A DNA stretch of 12,267 bases from an uncultured bacterium (GTDB lineage Bacteria; Actinomycetota; Coriobacteriia; Coriobacteriales; Coriobacteriaceae), in assembly GCA_905216075.1 (NCBI GenBank), contig CAJMSO010000025.1, forward strand, positions 1 through 12,267, written 5' to 3'. Within the stretch, counting starts at the first letter, position 1. Each line of letters starts with the position of its first letter. Shown here piece by piece: positions 6,047-12,267 of the stretch. Below the pieces are notes generated by a model. The model saw only the letters and a list, made by a program, of their open reading frames with translations, was not told the DNA's origin and ran no database searches. The translations under genes were made by a program, and so were the position numbers.

Positions 6047-6185
6047 TTACTACGATGATTCGAATGCCTTCGACCATGCCGAAAAGGGTGAAAGTAAAAC
6101 CGCAGGTAGAAAGCTTGCCGATTTTTGAAAAAGATGGGTGTGGTCGGCCTCATCGAGTTCATCGTAGTAAATCGGCCTTTTTCTT
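6047..6185. repeat. Intergenic structured block with two competing stems
   Basis: TTACTACGATGA (6047-6058) pairs with 6159-6170, and in the same register CGACCA (6071-6076) pairs with 6141-6146. A second inverted pair, GCCGATTT (6117-6124) with AAATCGGC (6169-6176), is followed by CTTTTTCTT on the plus strand. The two structures share bases 6169-6170 and so are mutually exclusive. No convincing gene lies in 5910-6357; this block, the palindrome at 6242-6307 and AT-rich sequence near 5940 are what that interval holds. It may be another dispersed repeat. Confidence 0.5.
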
Positions 6186-6241
6186 GGCATGCGGCGAGTT
6201 AAATGCTAGTTCCCGTGTTGGAATTGCCCTGTCCATTCGTG

Positions 6242-6307
6242 AGTTGCGGTGAAATCGGGACTGTTAGACGCTCCAAGGTCCTCAACGGTCCGTATTTCAC
6301 CGCAACT
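6242..6307. repeat. GTTGCGGTG palindrome, copy 1
   Basis: A 14-bp perfect inverted repeat (6242-6255 with 6294-6307; AGTTGCGGTGAAAT) extends inward as an imperfect stem through CGG, AC and GTT to a loop near 6268-6280. It lies 50 bases past the stop of the XRE gene. There is no T run on either side, so it is not a standard terminator. Its ends match the palindrome at 7465-7529. Confidence 0.75.
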
Positions 6308-6357
6308 TGGAAGGGGCGAGCGGCGTTGGCCAAGCATTGTTGACGGGTTGGAACGGC

Positions 6358-7278
6358 TTAGGCTTGTTTGCGGCGCTTCCATTGCTTTCGGCACCAGCAC
6401 ATGAGTGCCTCTATGAAGGGAATCGTGATGAGGATGACCCATGCGGGATGGGGCTGTGCCAAACAAAGCCACATATAGAGGAACCAGGCAATGGCGGCTG
6501 TTGCATAGACGACGCCGATCAGCTTGGAGAGATGATGTCGGTCGATAAAGTCGCCCATCGCCTCGTAGACGGGAATCAGAAAGACCAGAAAGAGCCCCAT
6601 ACCCCACGTGCCGCAGATGATGCCGAGCGCGAGATAGGCGAGGACGACAAGTGCAGGAAAGGGAAACTCGTTCCATGCGCGACCGATCTTGGTGTGGAAA
6701 TGCTTGCCATGACGGTCGAGCTTGTCGTGTGCCTCTTTCCAGCTGGAAAACGTCTCGCCGTCGATGGTAACGGTGCCGTCGGCATTGGTATGTACGCTGT
6801 GTCCATCGTCCTCTAGCGTATCGATATGCAATCCGCCCGGCCCCACATGGACCTCTTCACCCTTGCGCTCGTTAGCCACGTGGATGCCGCTCCAACCAAC
6901 ATGAACCTCTTCACCTTTGTTGGGGTCGACGACGTGAATGCCGCGTGCAAGGGAAATGTCGACAAGTGGCTTGCCGTCAGGATCCACGTGCTCGGTAGAA
7001 GACTCGGTGCCTTCAGTCTCGTCGAAATTATTTGCGTCAACGTCATCGTCGGCCGAGGTGTCGACATCGCTAGCCGCTTCCCCATATAGCAACTCATCCA
7101 GTGACACGCCATACAGCGCGGCGAGTGCAATAAGGTTATCGGTATCGGGGGAGGATTCGCTGCGTTCCCATTTGCTGACAGCTTGGCGGCTTACGCCCAA
7201 CTGGGCAGCAAGAGCCTCCTGGGAAAGACCGGCAGCTTTGCGGCGATCGACGAGGCGCTGTGCCATCGCAAGATCCAT
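6358..7278 (-). CDS. XRE-family HTH regulator with membrane-embedded C-terminal domain
   Basis: This is a 306-residue protein. Residues 3-63 are a Cro/C1-type helix-turn-helix (AGLSQEALAAQLGVSRQAVS, then WERSESSPDTDNL and YGVSLDELL), predicted to bind DNA. An acidic linker (about 70-100, many Asp/Glu) follows. Residues 113-130 and 131-148 are tandem 18-residue repeats (GIHVVDPNKGEEVHVGWS and GIHVANERKGEEVHVGPG), with a degenerate third starting GLHID at 149; these look like short beta strands. After a basic stretch, hydrophobic segments at about 207-224, 226-240, 253-273 and 279-296 form a membrane domain. The start chosen is ATG at 7276-7278 with AAAGGA upstream; ATG at 7291-7293 has no such site. 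Membrane tethering suggests a one-component sensor whose DNA binding responds to envelope state. Targets unknown. It is bracketed by related palindromes. Confidence 0.88.
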   Translation of the reverse strand: MDLAMAQRLVDRRKAAGLSQEALAAQLGVSRQAVSKWERSESSPDTDNLIALAALYGVSLDELLYGEAASDVDTSADDDVDANNFDETEGTESSTEHVDPDGKPLVDISLARGIHVVDPNKGEEVHVGWSGIHVANERKGEEVHVGPGGLHIDTLEDDGHSVHTNADGTVTIDGETFSSWKEAHDKLDRHGKHFHTKIGRAWNEFPFPALVVLAYLALGIICGTWGMGLFLVFLIPVYEAMGDFIDRHHLSKLIGVVYATAAIAWFLYMWLCLAQPHPAWVILITIPFIEALMCWCRKQWKRRKQA

Positions 7279-7464
7279 AGTGGTTCCTTTCATGTGGCGA
7301 CCGTAATCGAATGAGCCGAGTATGCCGAGAATAACCGGTAGCGACCACCATTTCTAGTTAGAATCTGCCCCAACCCTACCGCAACTACGAGTAGCAACCC
7401 CCTAATGGCCTGCCATTTCATGACAAATGTTAGTACGCATAACAGCCAAGAGCCCTCTCAATAC
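7279..7464. other. Promoter-side intergenic region of the XRE gene
   Basis: No gene is seen. On the minus strand the stretch must hold the XRE promoter, but no -35/-10 pair with correct spacing stands out; TATTCT near 7329-7334 is the best -10 and lacks a -35. An isolated half-site GTTGCGGT (minus strand, 7377-7384) matches the arms of the palindromes at 6242 and 7465. Confidence 0.35.
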
Positions 7465-7529
7465 GTTGCGGTGGAATAGTTCCTGTTTCATGGCTCTGCT
7501 TTGCCAAACAGGAACTATTCCACCGCAAC
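7465..7529. repeat. GTTGCGGTG palindrome, copy 2 (perfect 24-bp stem)
   Basis: The arms at 7465-7488 and 7506-7529 are perfect 24-bp reverse complements, starting GTTGCGGTGGAAT. The 17-base loop can add a TGGC/GCCA pair. The outer sequence matches the palindrome at 6242-6307, but the inner arm differs while remaining paired. It is upstream of the XRE promoter region and just before copy 2 of the foldback element. No T run follows on either strand. Confidence 0.9.
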
Positions 7530-7558
7530 TTACTATCAGGCCACGCACCCGCAGAGTA

Positions 7559-7864
7559 GCTACGGGTGCCTAGGGTAGGATGCGGCGTGCATTTTTGGGA
7601 GTATTCAGCAGCCGAGGGTGCCTGCATACTGGATTTTGGGCGAAAGGCAGGCACCATGGGCCGCATCCTGTAAAAAAACGAGCGGCTCTAGAGGCGTTGG
7701 GGCTCAGAATCGGGGCTTTCAGCGCAGTTTTGCACCCCCCGCCCCCGCGTCCGCGGACTCCGGGATGCTGAATACTCCGGAATTTGCACGCCGCCCCCTG
7801 GGGTACCCGTGGGCAAAAAGCAACCGCCCCGTCAAAGTATGCATTTGGCGGGGCGGTTTATGCA
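7559..7864 (+). repeat. ~305-bp foldback element, copy 2
   Basis: This is a direct repeat of 5248-5551. The left terminal arm (7562-7609; ACGGGTGCC, GCGGCGTGCA, GGGAGTATTCAGC) and the right arm (7767-7810; GCTGAATACTCC, TGCACGCCGC, GGTACCCGT) are imperfect inverted repeats. The internal hairpin GGTGCCTGC/GCAGGCACC (7617-7625/7647-7655) is perfect here and keeps pairing in copy 1 through a T-G pair. It ends in the terminator hairpin at 7824-7856. Reading frames across it are not conserved between the copies and I regard them as non-coding. Confidence 0.85.
7815..7856 (-). terminator. Terminator within the foldback element, serving the ABC exporter operon
   Basis: On the minus strand CCGCCCCG (7849-7856) pairs with CGGGGCGG (7824-7831), with inner CAAA/TTTG pairing around a short loop, followed by TTGCTTTTT (T run at 7815-7819). 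It lies about 64 bases past the permease stop. The stem sequence differs from that in copy 1 on both sides, yet stays paired. Confidence 0.75.
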
Positions 7865-7919
7865 AAAATGCTGCTGCGGGCGCGTCGGCAGCTCGCTAGA
7901 ACTTGAATCCCAGGACAGG

Positions 7920-10697
7920 TTACTCGGCGCTCTTGAGGGCGCCGACCATGTCGATCTTGTTGAGGGTACGATTAGTGGCGAGGTTGACGATAAACGTAAA
8001 GCCAAAGGAAAGCACCACGGCGAGCACGTAGCTTAGCGGCTCGACCTCGACATCAAAGTACAGCGACGGCATCTGCAAAATGTACGTAAAACTCTCGGCC
8101 AGCAAGCCGCCCAGCGGCACGCCCAGCGCAGCGCCAATCGCCGTGAGGATCAACGTCTCCTTGTTGACGTAGTGGTGCACCTCGCCACGGCGGAAGCCCA
8201 GCACCTTGATGGTCGCCAGCTCGCGCTCGCGCTCCGAAATGTTGGTGTTGGACAGCGTAAACACCACCACAAACGACAGGCACGCCGCCATAAAGGTCAC
8301 GAGCACCACGACCGAATTGATAATCGTAAAGTTCGCCTCATAGTTTTCCCAATGCTCGGCCGTACTCGAAATCGTAAGCCAACCGTCACTCTTAAGATTC
8401 TTGCTAAACGCAATCTGGTCGGCCGACGAACCCTTAAGCAACACAAAGACGCCGTTAAGACGTGCGCTTCGACCGAACGCGCGCTCATAGGTGCCCTGCG
8501 TCATGTAAAGCGTGTTGCCCAGATAGTTAAGCGAAATGTCGCTGACTTTGACCTTGGCAACATTGAGCGACGAATCCTGGACGTGAGCCGTATCGCCCGG
8601 CTGAATCCCCAGCACCAGCTGTGAACTTTTACTCAGATACACGTCTCCGTCACGCAAAGACAGCGGTTCTTTGGACTCATCCTCCAGACGCACGTAATCG
8701 CCCAAGTCACTCGTGCGGTTATCGGGCACCACGATCAGCTGCACGGTCTCGCTCTTGCCGCCAAACGTAAAGGTGACGTTGTCGGTCATAATCGGCAGGG
8801 TCGAGGTCACGGTCACGTTGAAATCATTGGCCGCGCTGCGCTCATCCAATGCCGCGCACGTCTGCGAAAAATCGTCGGGATTGGCGACCGCCAGCAGGTC
8901 GTAGCGCGTGATATGCCCGTACTGTTTGGGCGAAAGCGCCACCGACGTATCGCGGATGCCCATACCGCAGATCACGAGCGCCGTGCAGCCGGCGATACCG
9001 AAGATGGTCATAAAGGCACGCTTTTTGTAGCGGAACAGGTTACGCGCTGCCACCTTGTTCAAAAAGCCCATGCGGCGCCAGATAAAGCCGATGCGCTCGA
9101 GCAGAATGCGCGAGCCAGCGCGCGGGGCCTTGGGACGCATAAGCGAGGCCGGGGTCTCGGCCATCTCGTGGCGGCAGGCGATAATCGTGGCGCCCACCAC
9201 GCCCACGGCAAACAGCGCCACCGAGACGATTGAGGACACGATGTCGTACGAGAGCAGCATCTGGGGCAGCGAGTACATGTCGTCGAACACCGTAAACAGG
9301 AACAGCGGCAGGCCCACAAATCCGATGATGTTGCCGAGCACGCCGCCGATCAGACAAGCCCACAGCGCATAGTCCACGTATTTGGACAGGATGCGTCCGC
9401 GCGAATAACCGAGCGCCTTATACAGGCCGATGAGCGTGCGCTCCTCCTCGACCATGCGCGTGGCGGTGGTAAGACTGATGAGCACAGCAACGACAAAGAA
9501 GATAAATGGGAAAACCGTGGCGATGGCCTCGATCGAAGAACTGTCGCTCTCGACGCTCGAGTAGCTTGCGATGTTGCCGCGGTCCTGGATGTACCAGGTG
9601 CATTCGCCCAGATCGGAAAGCTCGGCGCGGGCATCGGCAAAATGCTGGTCGGCGGCGGCGCGGCGCTGGTCCAACTCGGCCTGAGCCTGGACGCGCTCCT
9701 CGCTGCCCTCGGCCATACGGTTGATGTTATCCTGCTCGATCCCAAAGAGCATGGCGGTCTGGCGCTCGGCCGTATCCAAGCTTGTCGGCGTGTCAACCGT
9801 CAACTCCTGGACGCGCGCCTTCTCACGCTCCTCGCGGATCTTCTCGATGTTGCCTTTGACCTCGTTGATCTTTGTCGTGTAGGCATCTGAATAGGAGTTA
9901 AGACTCTTGGCTCCCTCGACGATCACGTGGACTGCGGAGTAGGAAGAAGATGTCGCGGCATCCTCGCTCACATAGAACTTATAGTCCGCAGCCGAAGCAG
10001 CGCGAAAGGCGTTGACTGTCGAGTCGGAGCTCACGTCGGTAGGATCGAGGACCTCGGCCGTAATGGTGTAATCGCCCGCGGCAAACTGATCCTTGGCGCT
10101 TTGGTTCGACGAGCTCGCGTCATTGGCGGCAAAACTCACCGTATCGCCGAGCTTTTTGCCCGAAGCCTTCAGGAACTTCGAAGTCACCGCAACCTCATCG
10201 GCGCTCTCGGGCAAATCGCCGTTCACGAGCACCGGCTGATCGATGTTCTCCTTGGAGAGACTTTGCACGACCACGCGCTCGCGCGTTGTACCCACGGCGG
10301 TGTAGGCGGTCTCGGCGTAGATGCCCTCGGCCGTCTCGACGCCGTCGACCTCTTGGATAGCCGTAAGATCGTCACGCGTAAGACCATAGGTCGACTGCAC
10401 GTTAATGTCATAGACATTCTGCTGGTCAAAGTAGGCGTCGACCGAATCGCACAGGTCCTCGCAGCCCGCCTTAAGGCCGCACATCACGCTCACGCCGAGC
10501 GCGGTGATGACCACGATAGATAGGAAGCGCTTAAGACTGCCGCGGATTGTGCGATAGATGCCACGGCGGAAAACCGTCGGCACCATATCGTTTGAGCTTT
10601 GGGCAGTGCGGTAGGTCGTAAACTCCCGGTCGCGCTCCGTGTGCCTAGCATCGCCGGATTGGCTGTTTTGGCGGTCTTGGTCCATGGGCGCTACCAC
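7920..10697 (-). CDS. FtsX-like/MacB-type ABC transporter permease
   Basis: This is a 925-residue membrane protein, the permease partner of the ATPase encoded just upstream. Residues 58-78 form the first membrane span. A large outside domain (about 80-390) contains a charged coiled coil at about 275-362 (EKIREEREKARVQ ... AELDQRRAAADQHF). FtsX domain 1 has spans near 394-413, 445-468 and 486-507 with the cytoplasmic stretch EEERTLIGLYKALGYSRG, which resembles the ATPase coupling region. A further span at about 561-580 precedes a second outside domain. FtsX domain 2 near the C-terminus has three spans and ERERELATIKVLGFRRGEV. This two-FtsX layout is typical of Gram-positive exporters or mechanotransmission complexes linked to lipoproteins or antimicrobial peptides. 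The GTG start (10695-10697) overlaps the ATPase gene by 7 bp; ATG at 10683-10685 is an alternative. Substrate unknown. Confidence 0.9.
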   Translation of the reverse strand: MVAPMDQDRQNSQSGDARHTERDREFTTYRTAQSSNDMVPTVFRRGIYRTIRGSLKRFLSIVVITALGVSVMCGLKAGCEDLCDSVDAYFDQQNVYDINVQSTYGLTRDDLTAIQEVDGVETAEGIYAETAYTAVGTTRERVVVQSLSKENIDQPVLVNGDLPESADEVAVTSKFLKASGKKLGDTVSFAANDASSSNQSAKDQFAAGDYTITAEVLDPTDVSSDSTVNAFRAASAADYKFYVSEDAATSSSYSAVHVIVEGAKSLNSYSDAYTTKINEVKGNIEKIREEREKARVQELTVDTPTSLDTAERQTAMLFGIEQDNINRMAEGSEERVQAQAELDQRRAAADQHFADARAELSDLGECTWYIQDRGNIASYSSVESDSSSIEAIATVFPFIFFVVAVLISLTTATRMVEEERTLIGLYKALGYSRGRILSKYVDYALWACLIGGVLGNIIGFVGLPLFLFTVFDDMYSLPQMLLSYDIVSSIVSVALFAVGVVGATIIACRHEMAETPASLMRPKAPRAGSRILLERIGFIWRRMGFLNKVAARNLFRYKKRAFMTIFGIAGCTALVICGMGIRDTSVALSPKQYGHITRYDLLAVANPDDFSQTCAALDERSAANDFNVTVTSTLPIMTDNVTFTFGGKSETVQLIVVPDNRTSDLGDYVRLEDESKEPLSLRDGDVYLSKSSQLVLGIQPGDTAHVQDSSLNVAKVKVSDISLNYLGNTLYMTQGTYERAFGRSARLNGVFVLLKGSSADQIAFSKNLKSDGWLTISSTAEHWENYEANFTIINSVVVLVTFMAACLSFVVVFTLSNTNISERERELATIKVLGFRRGEVHHYVNKETLILTAIGAALGVPLGGLLAESFTYILQMPSLYFDVEVEPLSYVLAVVLSFGFTFIVNLATNRTLNKIDMVGALKSAE

Positions 10698-11392
10698 TCG
10701 ATCGTCTCGATAGGCACGGGATTTTGCTGGACCGTCTCGCTCTCCACGCGGCCGCTCTTAAAGCGGATCAGGCGATCGGCCATGGGCGCCAGCGCGGAGT
10801 TGTGGGTGATGATAATGACCGTGATGCCTTGCTTGCGGCAAGTGTCCTGTAGCAGCTGCAAGATCTGCTTGCCGGTTTTGTAGTCGAGTGCACCCGTGGG
10901 CTCGTCGCACAAAAGCAGCTTGGGGTTCTTGGCCAGTGCACGGGCAATGGACACGCGCTGCTGCTCGCCGCCCGAAAGCTGCGCGGGAAAGTTGGCGAGG
11001 CGCTCGCCCAGGCCAACCTGACGAAGCGTTTGCTCGGCATCGAGCGAATCGGGGCAAATCTGTGCCGCAAGCTCGACGTTTTCGAGCGCCGTCAGGTTGG
11101 GAACCAGATTGTAGAACTGAAAGACAAAGCCCACGTCGGCGCGGCGGTATTCCACAAGCTGTGCCTCGTTGGCAGCGCTCACATCGCGCCCGTCCACCGT
11201 CACGGTGCCGGAGGTCGCCGTATCCATGCCGCCCAGAATGTTGAGCGCCGTGGTTTTACCGGCGCCCGAAGCGCCCAGGATAATGGCAAGCTCGCCACGC
11301 TCGACCGTAAAGCTCGCGCCGTCGAGCGCGTGAATGCGGGCATCGCCCTCGCCGTATGCCTTGATGACGTCTTTGAATTCGATATAAGCCAT
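10691..11392 (-). CDS. ABC transporter ATP-binding protein (LolD/MacB class)
   Basis: This 233-residue ATPase powers the adjacent permease. Walker A is GASGAGKTT (40-48), the Q-loop is Gln92 in FVFQFYNL, the signature is LSGGEQQR (139-146), Walker B is LLLCDEPTG (159-167, catalytic Glu164), the D-loop is ALD and the switch His is His197. NLVPNLTALENVELA is characteristic of the LolD/MacB/FtsE class, which pairs with FtsX-like permeases. All catalytic residues are present. It is first in a two-gene minus-strand operon and its stop codon overlaps the permease start. The ATG at 11390-11392 has only a weak GGGA upstream, so translation may be modest. A promoter is not obvious. Confidence 0.95.
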   Translation of the reverse strand: MAYIEFKDVIKAYGEGDARIHALDGASFTVERGELAIILGASGAGKTTALNILGGMDTATSGTVTVDGRDVSAANEAQLVEYRRADVGFVFQFYNLVPNLTALENVELAAQICPDSLDAEQTLRQVGLGERLANFPAQLSGGEQQRVSIARALAKNPKLLLCDEPTGALDYKTGKQILQLLQDTCRKQGITVIIITHNSALAPMADRLIRFKSGRVESETVQQNPVPIETIEW

Positions 11393-11443
11393 CGATTAAT
11401 TCCCATCTGGTCGGATAACTCTTTAGTATTACCCATTTCGCAC

Positions 11444-11492
11444 CGACCAAAAAGGGACAGGTTTATTTTGGTAGGTTTTATATGGGGAAATG
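11444..11492 (+). repeat. Short dispersed repeat, copy 2 (about 49 bp)
   Basis: This block reads CGACCAAAAAGGGACAGGTT, then TATTTTGGTAGGTTTTAT, and is the counterpart of 1164-1211 in opposite orientation. Most differences are C in copy 1 against T here. It sits between the start of the ATPase gene and the promoter of the GyrI-like gene. The rest of 11393-11663 shows only the SOS box and promoter. Confidence 0.7.
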
Positions 11493-11593
11493 GCGGCTAT
11501 AGATGAGGCGCCGGGAAGGCAGAGAGACCATCGACGGGGTCAGGCCGACCGCCAAACACAACGCACGTATCTCAATCTGTCAGCCAAATCATT

Positions 11594-11607
11594 CGAACAG
11601 CTGTTCG
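11594..11607. promoter_or_regulatory. LexA-binding site (SOS box)
   Basis: CGAACAGCTGTTCG is a perfect 14-bp palindrome matching the Gram-positive/actinobacterial LexA consensus CGAAC-N4-GTTCG exactly. It lies 56 bases before the ATG of the GyrI-like gene and overlaps the expected -35 position of the -10 boxes at 11612-11622, the geometry of a repressed SOS promoter. The divergent ATPase gene starts about 200 bases away on the other side and is a less likely target. Binding itself is inferred. Confidence 0.75.
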
Positions 11608-11611
11608 TTTC

Positions 11612-11622
11612 TATGATATGAT
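11612..11622 (+). promoter_or_regulatory. -10 region of the GyrI-like gene
   Basis: Two overlapping TATGAT hexamers (11612-11617 and 11617-11622, each 5/6) lie just downstream of the SOS box. For the second, the -35 position with a 17-base spacer is CGAACA inside the box. The predicted start near 11629 leaves a leader of about 35 bases with AAAGG at 11651-11655. Confidence 0.5.
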
Positions 11623-11663
11623 TCCGTTATCTAAGCAGGCCAATACGCAGAAAGGCGGCCAAC

Positions 11664-12267
11664 ATGGCGTTCGACTTTAAGAAGGTATGCAAGGAGCTCT
11701 ACAAACCTGCAAGCAAGCCGAGTATCGTAACTGTTCCGCCTATGAGCTACGTTGCCGTTCGCGGAAAGGGCGACCCAAATACCGAAGGCGGAGAGTATCA
11801 AAGCACCCTGCCGCTGCTTTACGGCATCGCCTATACCGTCAAGATGTCGAAGAAAAGCTCAAGGAATATCGAGGGCTATTTCGACTTTGTGGTACCGCCG
11901 CTCGAGGGTTTCTGGTGGCAAGACTCCCCGAGCGGCGACATCGATTATGTACGCAAGGACGATTTCAACTTTATCTCGTGCATCCGCCTGCCCGATTTCG
12001 TCACCCGAGATGACTTTGACTGGGCAGTCGCGGAAGCCACGACCAAAAAGAAACTGGACTTTTCTGCCGTCGAGCTGCTTAAAGTTGACGAGGGTCTCTG
12101 TGTTCAATGCATGCACACCGGGCCCTATGACAACGAACCGGCGACCGTACGCGCTATGAATGAATACACGACCGAGCAGGGCTATGTCCCCGACTTCTCA
12201 GACACCCGTTTCCATCACGAAATCTATCTCTCCGATCCACGCAAATGTGTACCGGAGAAGCTTAAGA
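11664..12267 (+). CDS. GyrI-like domain protein (3' end outside the window)
   Basis: 201 residues are visible and the frame is open at the window edge; family length suggests only a few residues are missing. The N-terminus MAFDFKKVCKELYKP is followed by VPPMSYVAVRGKGDPN, LLYGIAYTVKMS, PLEGFWWQ (Glu81, Trp84, Trp85), then CMHTGPYDNEPATV and HHEIYLSDPRK (Glu186). This is the pattern of the GyrI-like small-molecule-binding superfamily (two SHS2 repeats). Members include the E. coli gyrase-inhibitor SbmC, ligand-binding domains of MerR/AraC regulators, and stand-alone hydrolases that open cyclopropane-type DNA alkylators, for which acidic and aromatic pocket residues matter. No DNA-binding domain is present. 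Start: ATG with AAAGGCGG upstream. The SOS box in its promoter points to a role in DNA-damage or drug protection; the actual ligand is unknown. Confidence 0.88.
   Translation, partial: MAFDFKKVCKELYKPASKPSIVTVPPMSYVAVRGKGDPNTEGGEYQSTLPLLYGIAYTVKMSKKSSRNIEGYFDFVVPPLEGFWWQDSPSGDIDYVRKDDFNFISCIRLPDFVTRDDFDWAVAEATTKKKLDFSAVELLKVDEGLCVQCMHTGPYDNEPATVRAMNEYTTEQGYVPDFSDTRFHHEIYLSDPRKCVPEKLK

Noticed and set aside
6037..6252. 71-codon plus-strand frame across the competing stems
   Set aside because: No Shine-Dalgarno, and the region is dominated by inverted repeats rather than coding signals.
5248..7864. CRISPR array or insertion sequence
   Set aside because: The repeats are two long copies with internal symmetry, not short regular repeats with spacers, and no transposase or integrase is encoded anywhere in the window.
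7618..7899. Plus-strand frame containing SGMLNTPEFARRPLGYPWAK
   Set aside because: It runs through the foldback element and its terminator hairpin; the equivalent frame in copy 1 is not maintained as one product.

Overview
The window looks like a chromosomal stretch from a gut Coriobacteriia (Actinomycetota), most likely Collinsella or a close relative. This is inferred from the high-GC coding style, the gene set (M18 aminopeptidase, linear-amide C-N hydrolase, GGNG-type phosphofructokinase, two-domain FtsX transporter) and many palindromic intergenic repeats. No rRNA, tRNA or species marker is present, so the genus is a judgement, not a proof.

Layout. 1-134: 3' flank of a gene outside the window, with a foldback and a likely terminator. 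135-999 (minus): a two-gene toxin-antitoxin operon, a RelB/DinJ-type antitoxin followed by an overlapping PIN-domain toxin, with a well-formed promoter. 1095-1211: a terminator and a short dispersed repeat ending the next gene. 1215-2600 (minus): M18 aminopeptidase, divergent from 2762-3847 (plus), a membrane-anchored linear-amide C-N hydrolase. 3987-5066 (plus): 6-phosphofructokinase, whose stop codon lies inside a modular 185-bp palindrome. 5248-7864: a repeat-rich accessory segment bounded by two direct copies of a ~305-bp foldback element. It holds a small hypothetical gene (5580-5909, minus) and a membrane-bound XRE-type regulator (6358-7278, minus) bracketed by two related palindromes. 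7920-11392 (minus): an ABC exporter operon (ATPase, then a large FtsX-like permease). 11664-end (plus): a GyrI-like protein, cut by the window edge, with a perfect LexA (SOS) box overlapping its promoter.

How it fits together. The enzymes (peptidase, amide hydrolase, phosphofructokinase) look like separate housekeeping or niche-metabolism units. The more unusual biology is in the accessory layer: a mixed-family toxin-antitoxin pair, an HTH regulator tethered to the membrane through an 18-residue repeat region, an exporter of the antimicrobial-peptide/lipoprotein type, and a putatively SOS-controlled GyrI-like protein. Both copies of the 305-bp element end just downstream of a minus-strand gene, and in each the terminal hairpin forms a plausible terminator for that gene. 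The strongest leads are the SOS box in front of the GyrI-like gene and the several distinct families of structured intergenic repeats.
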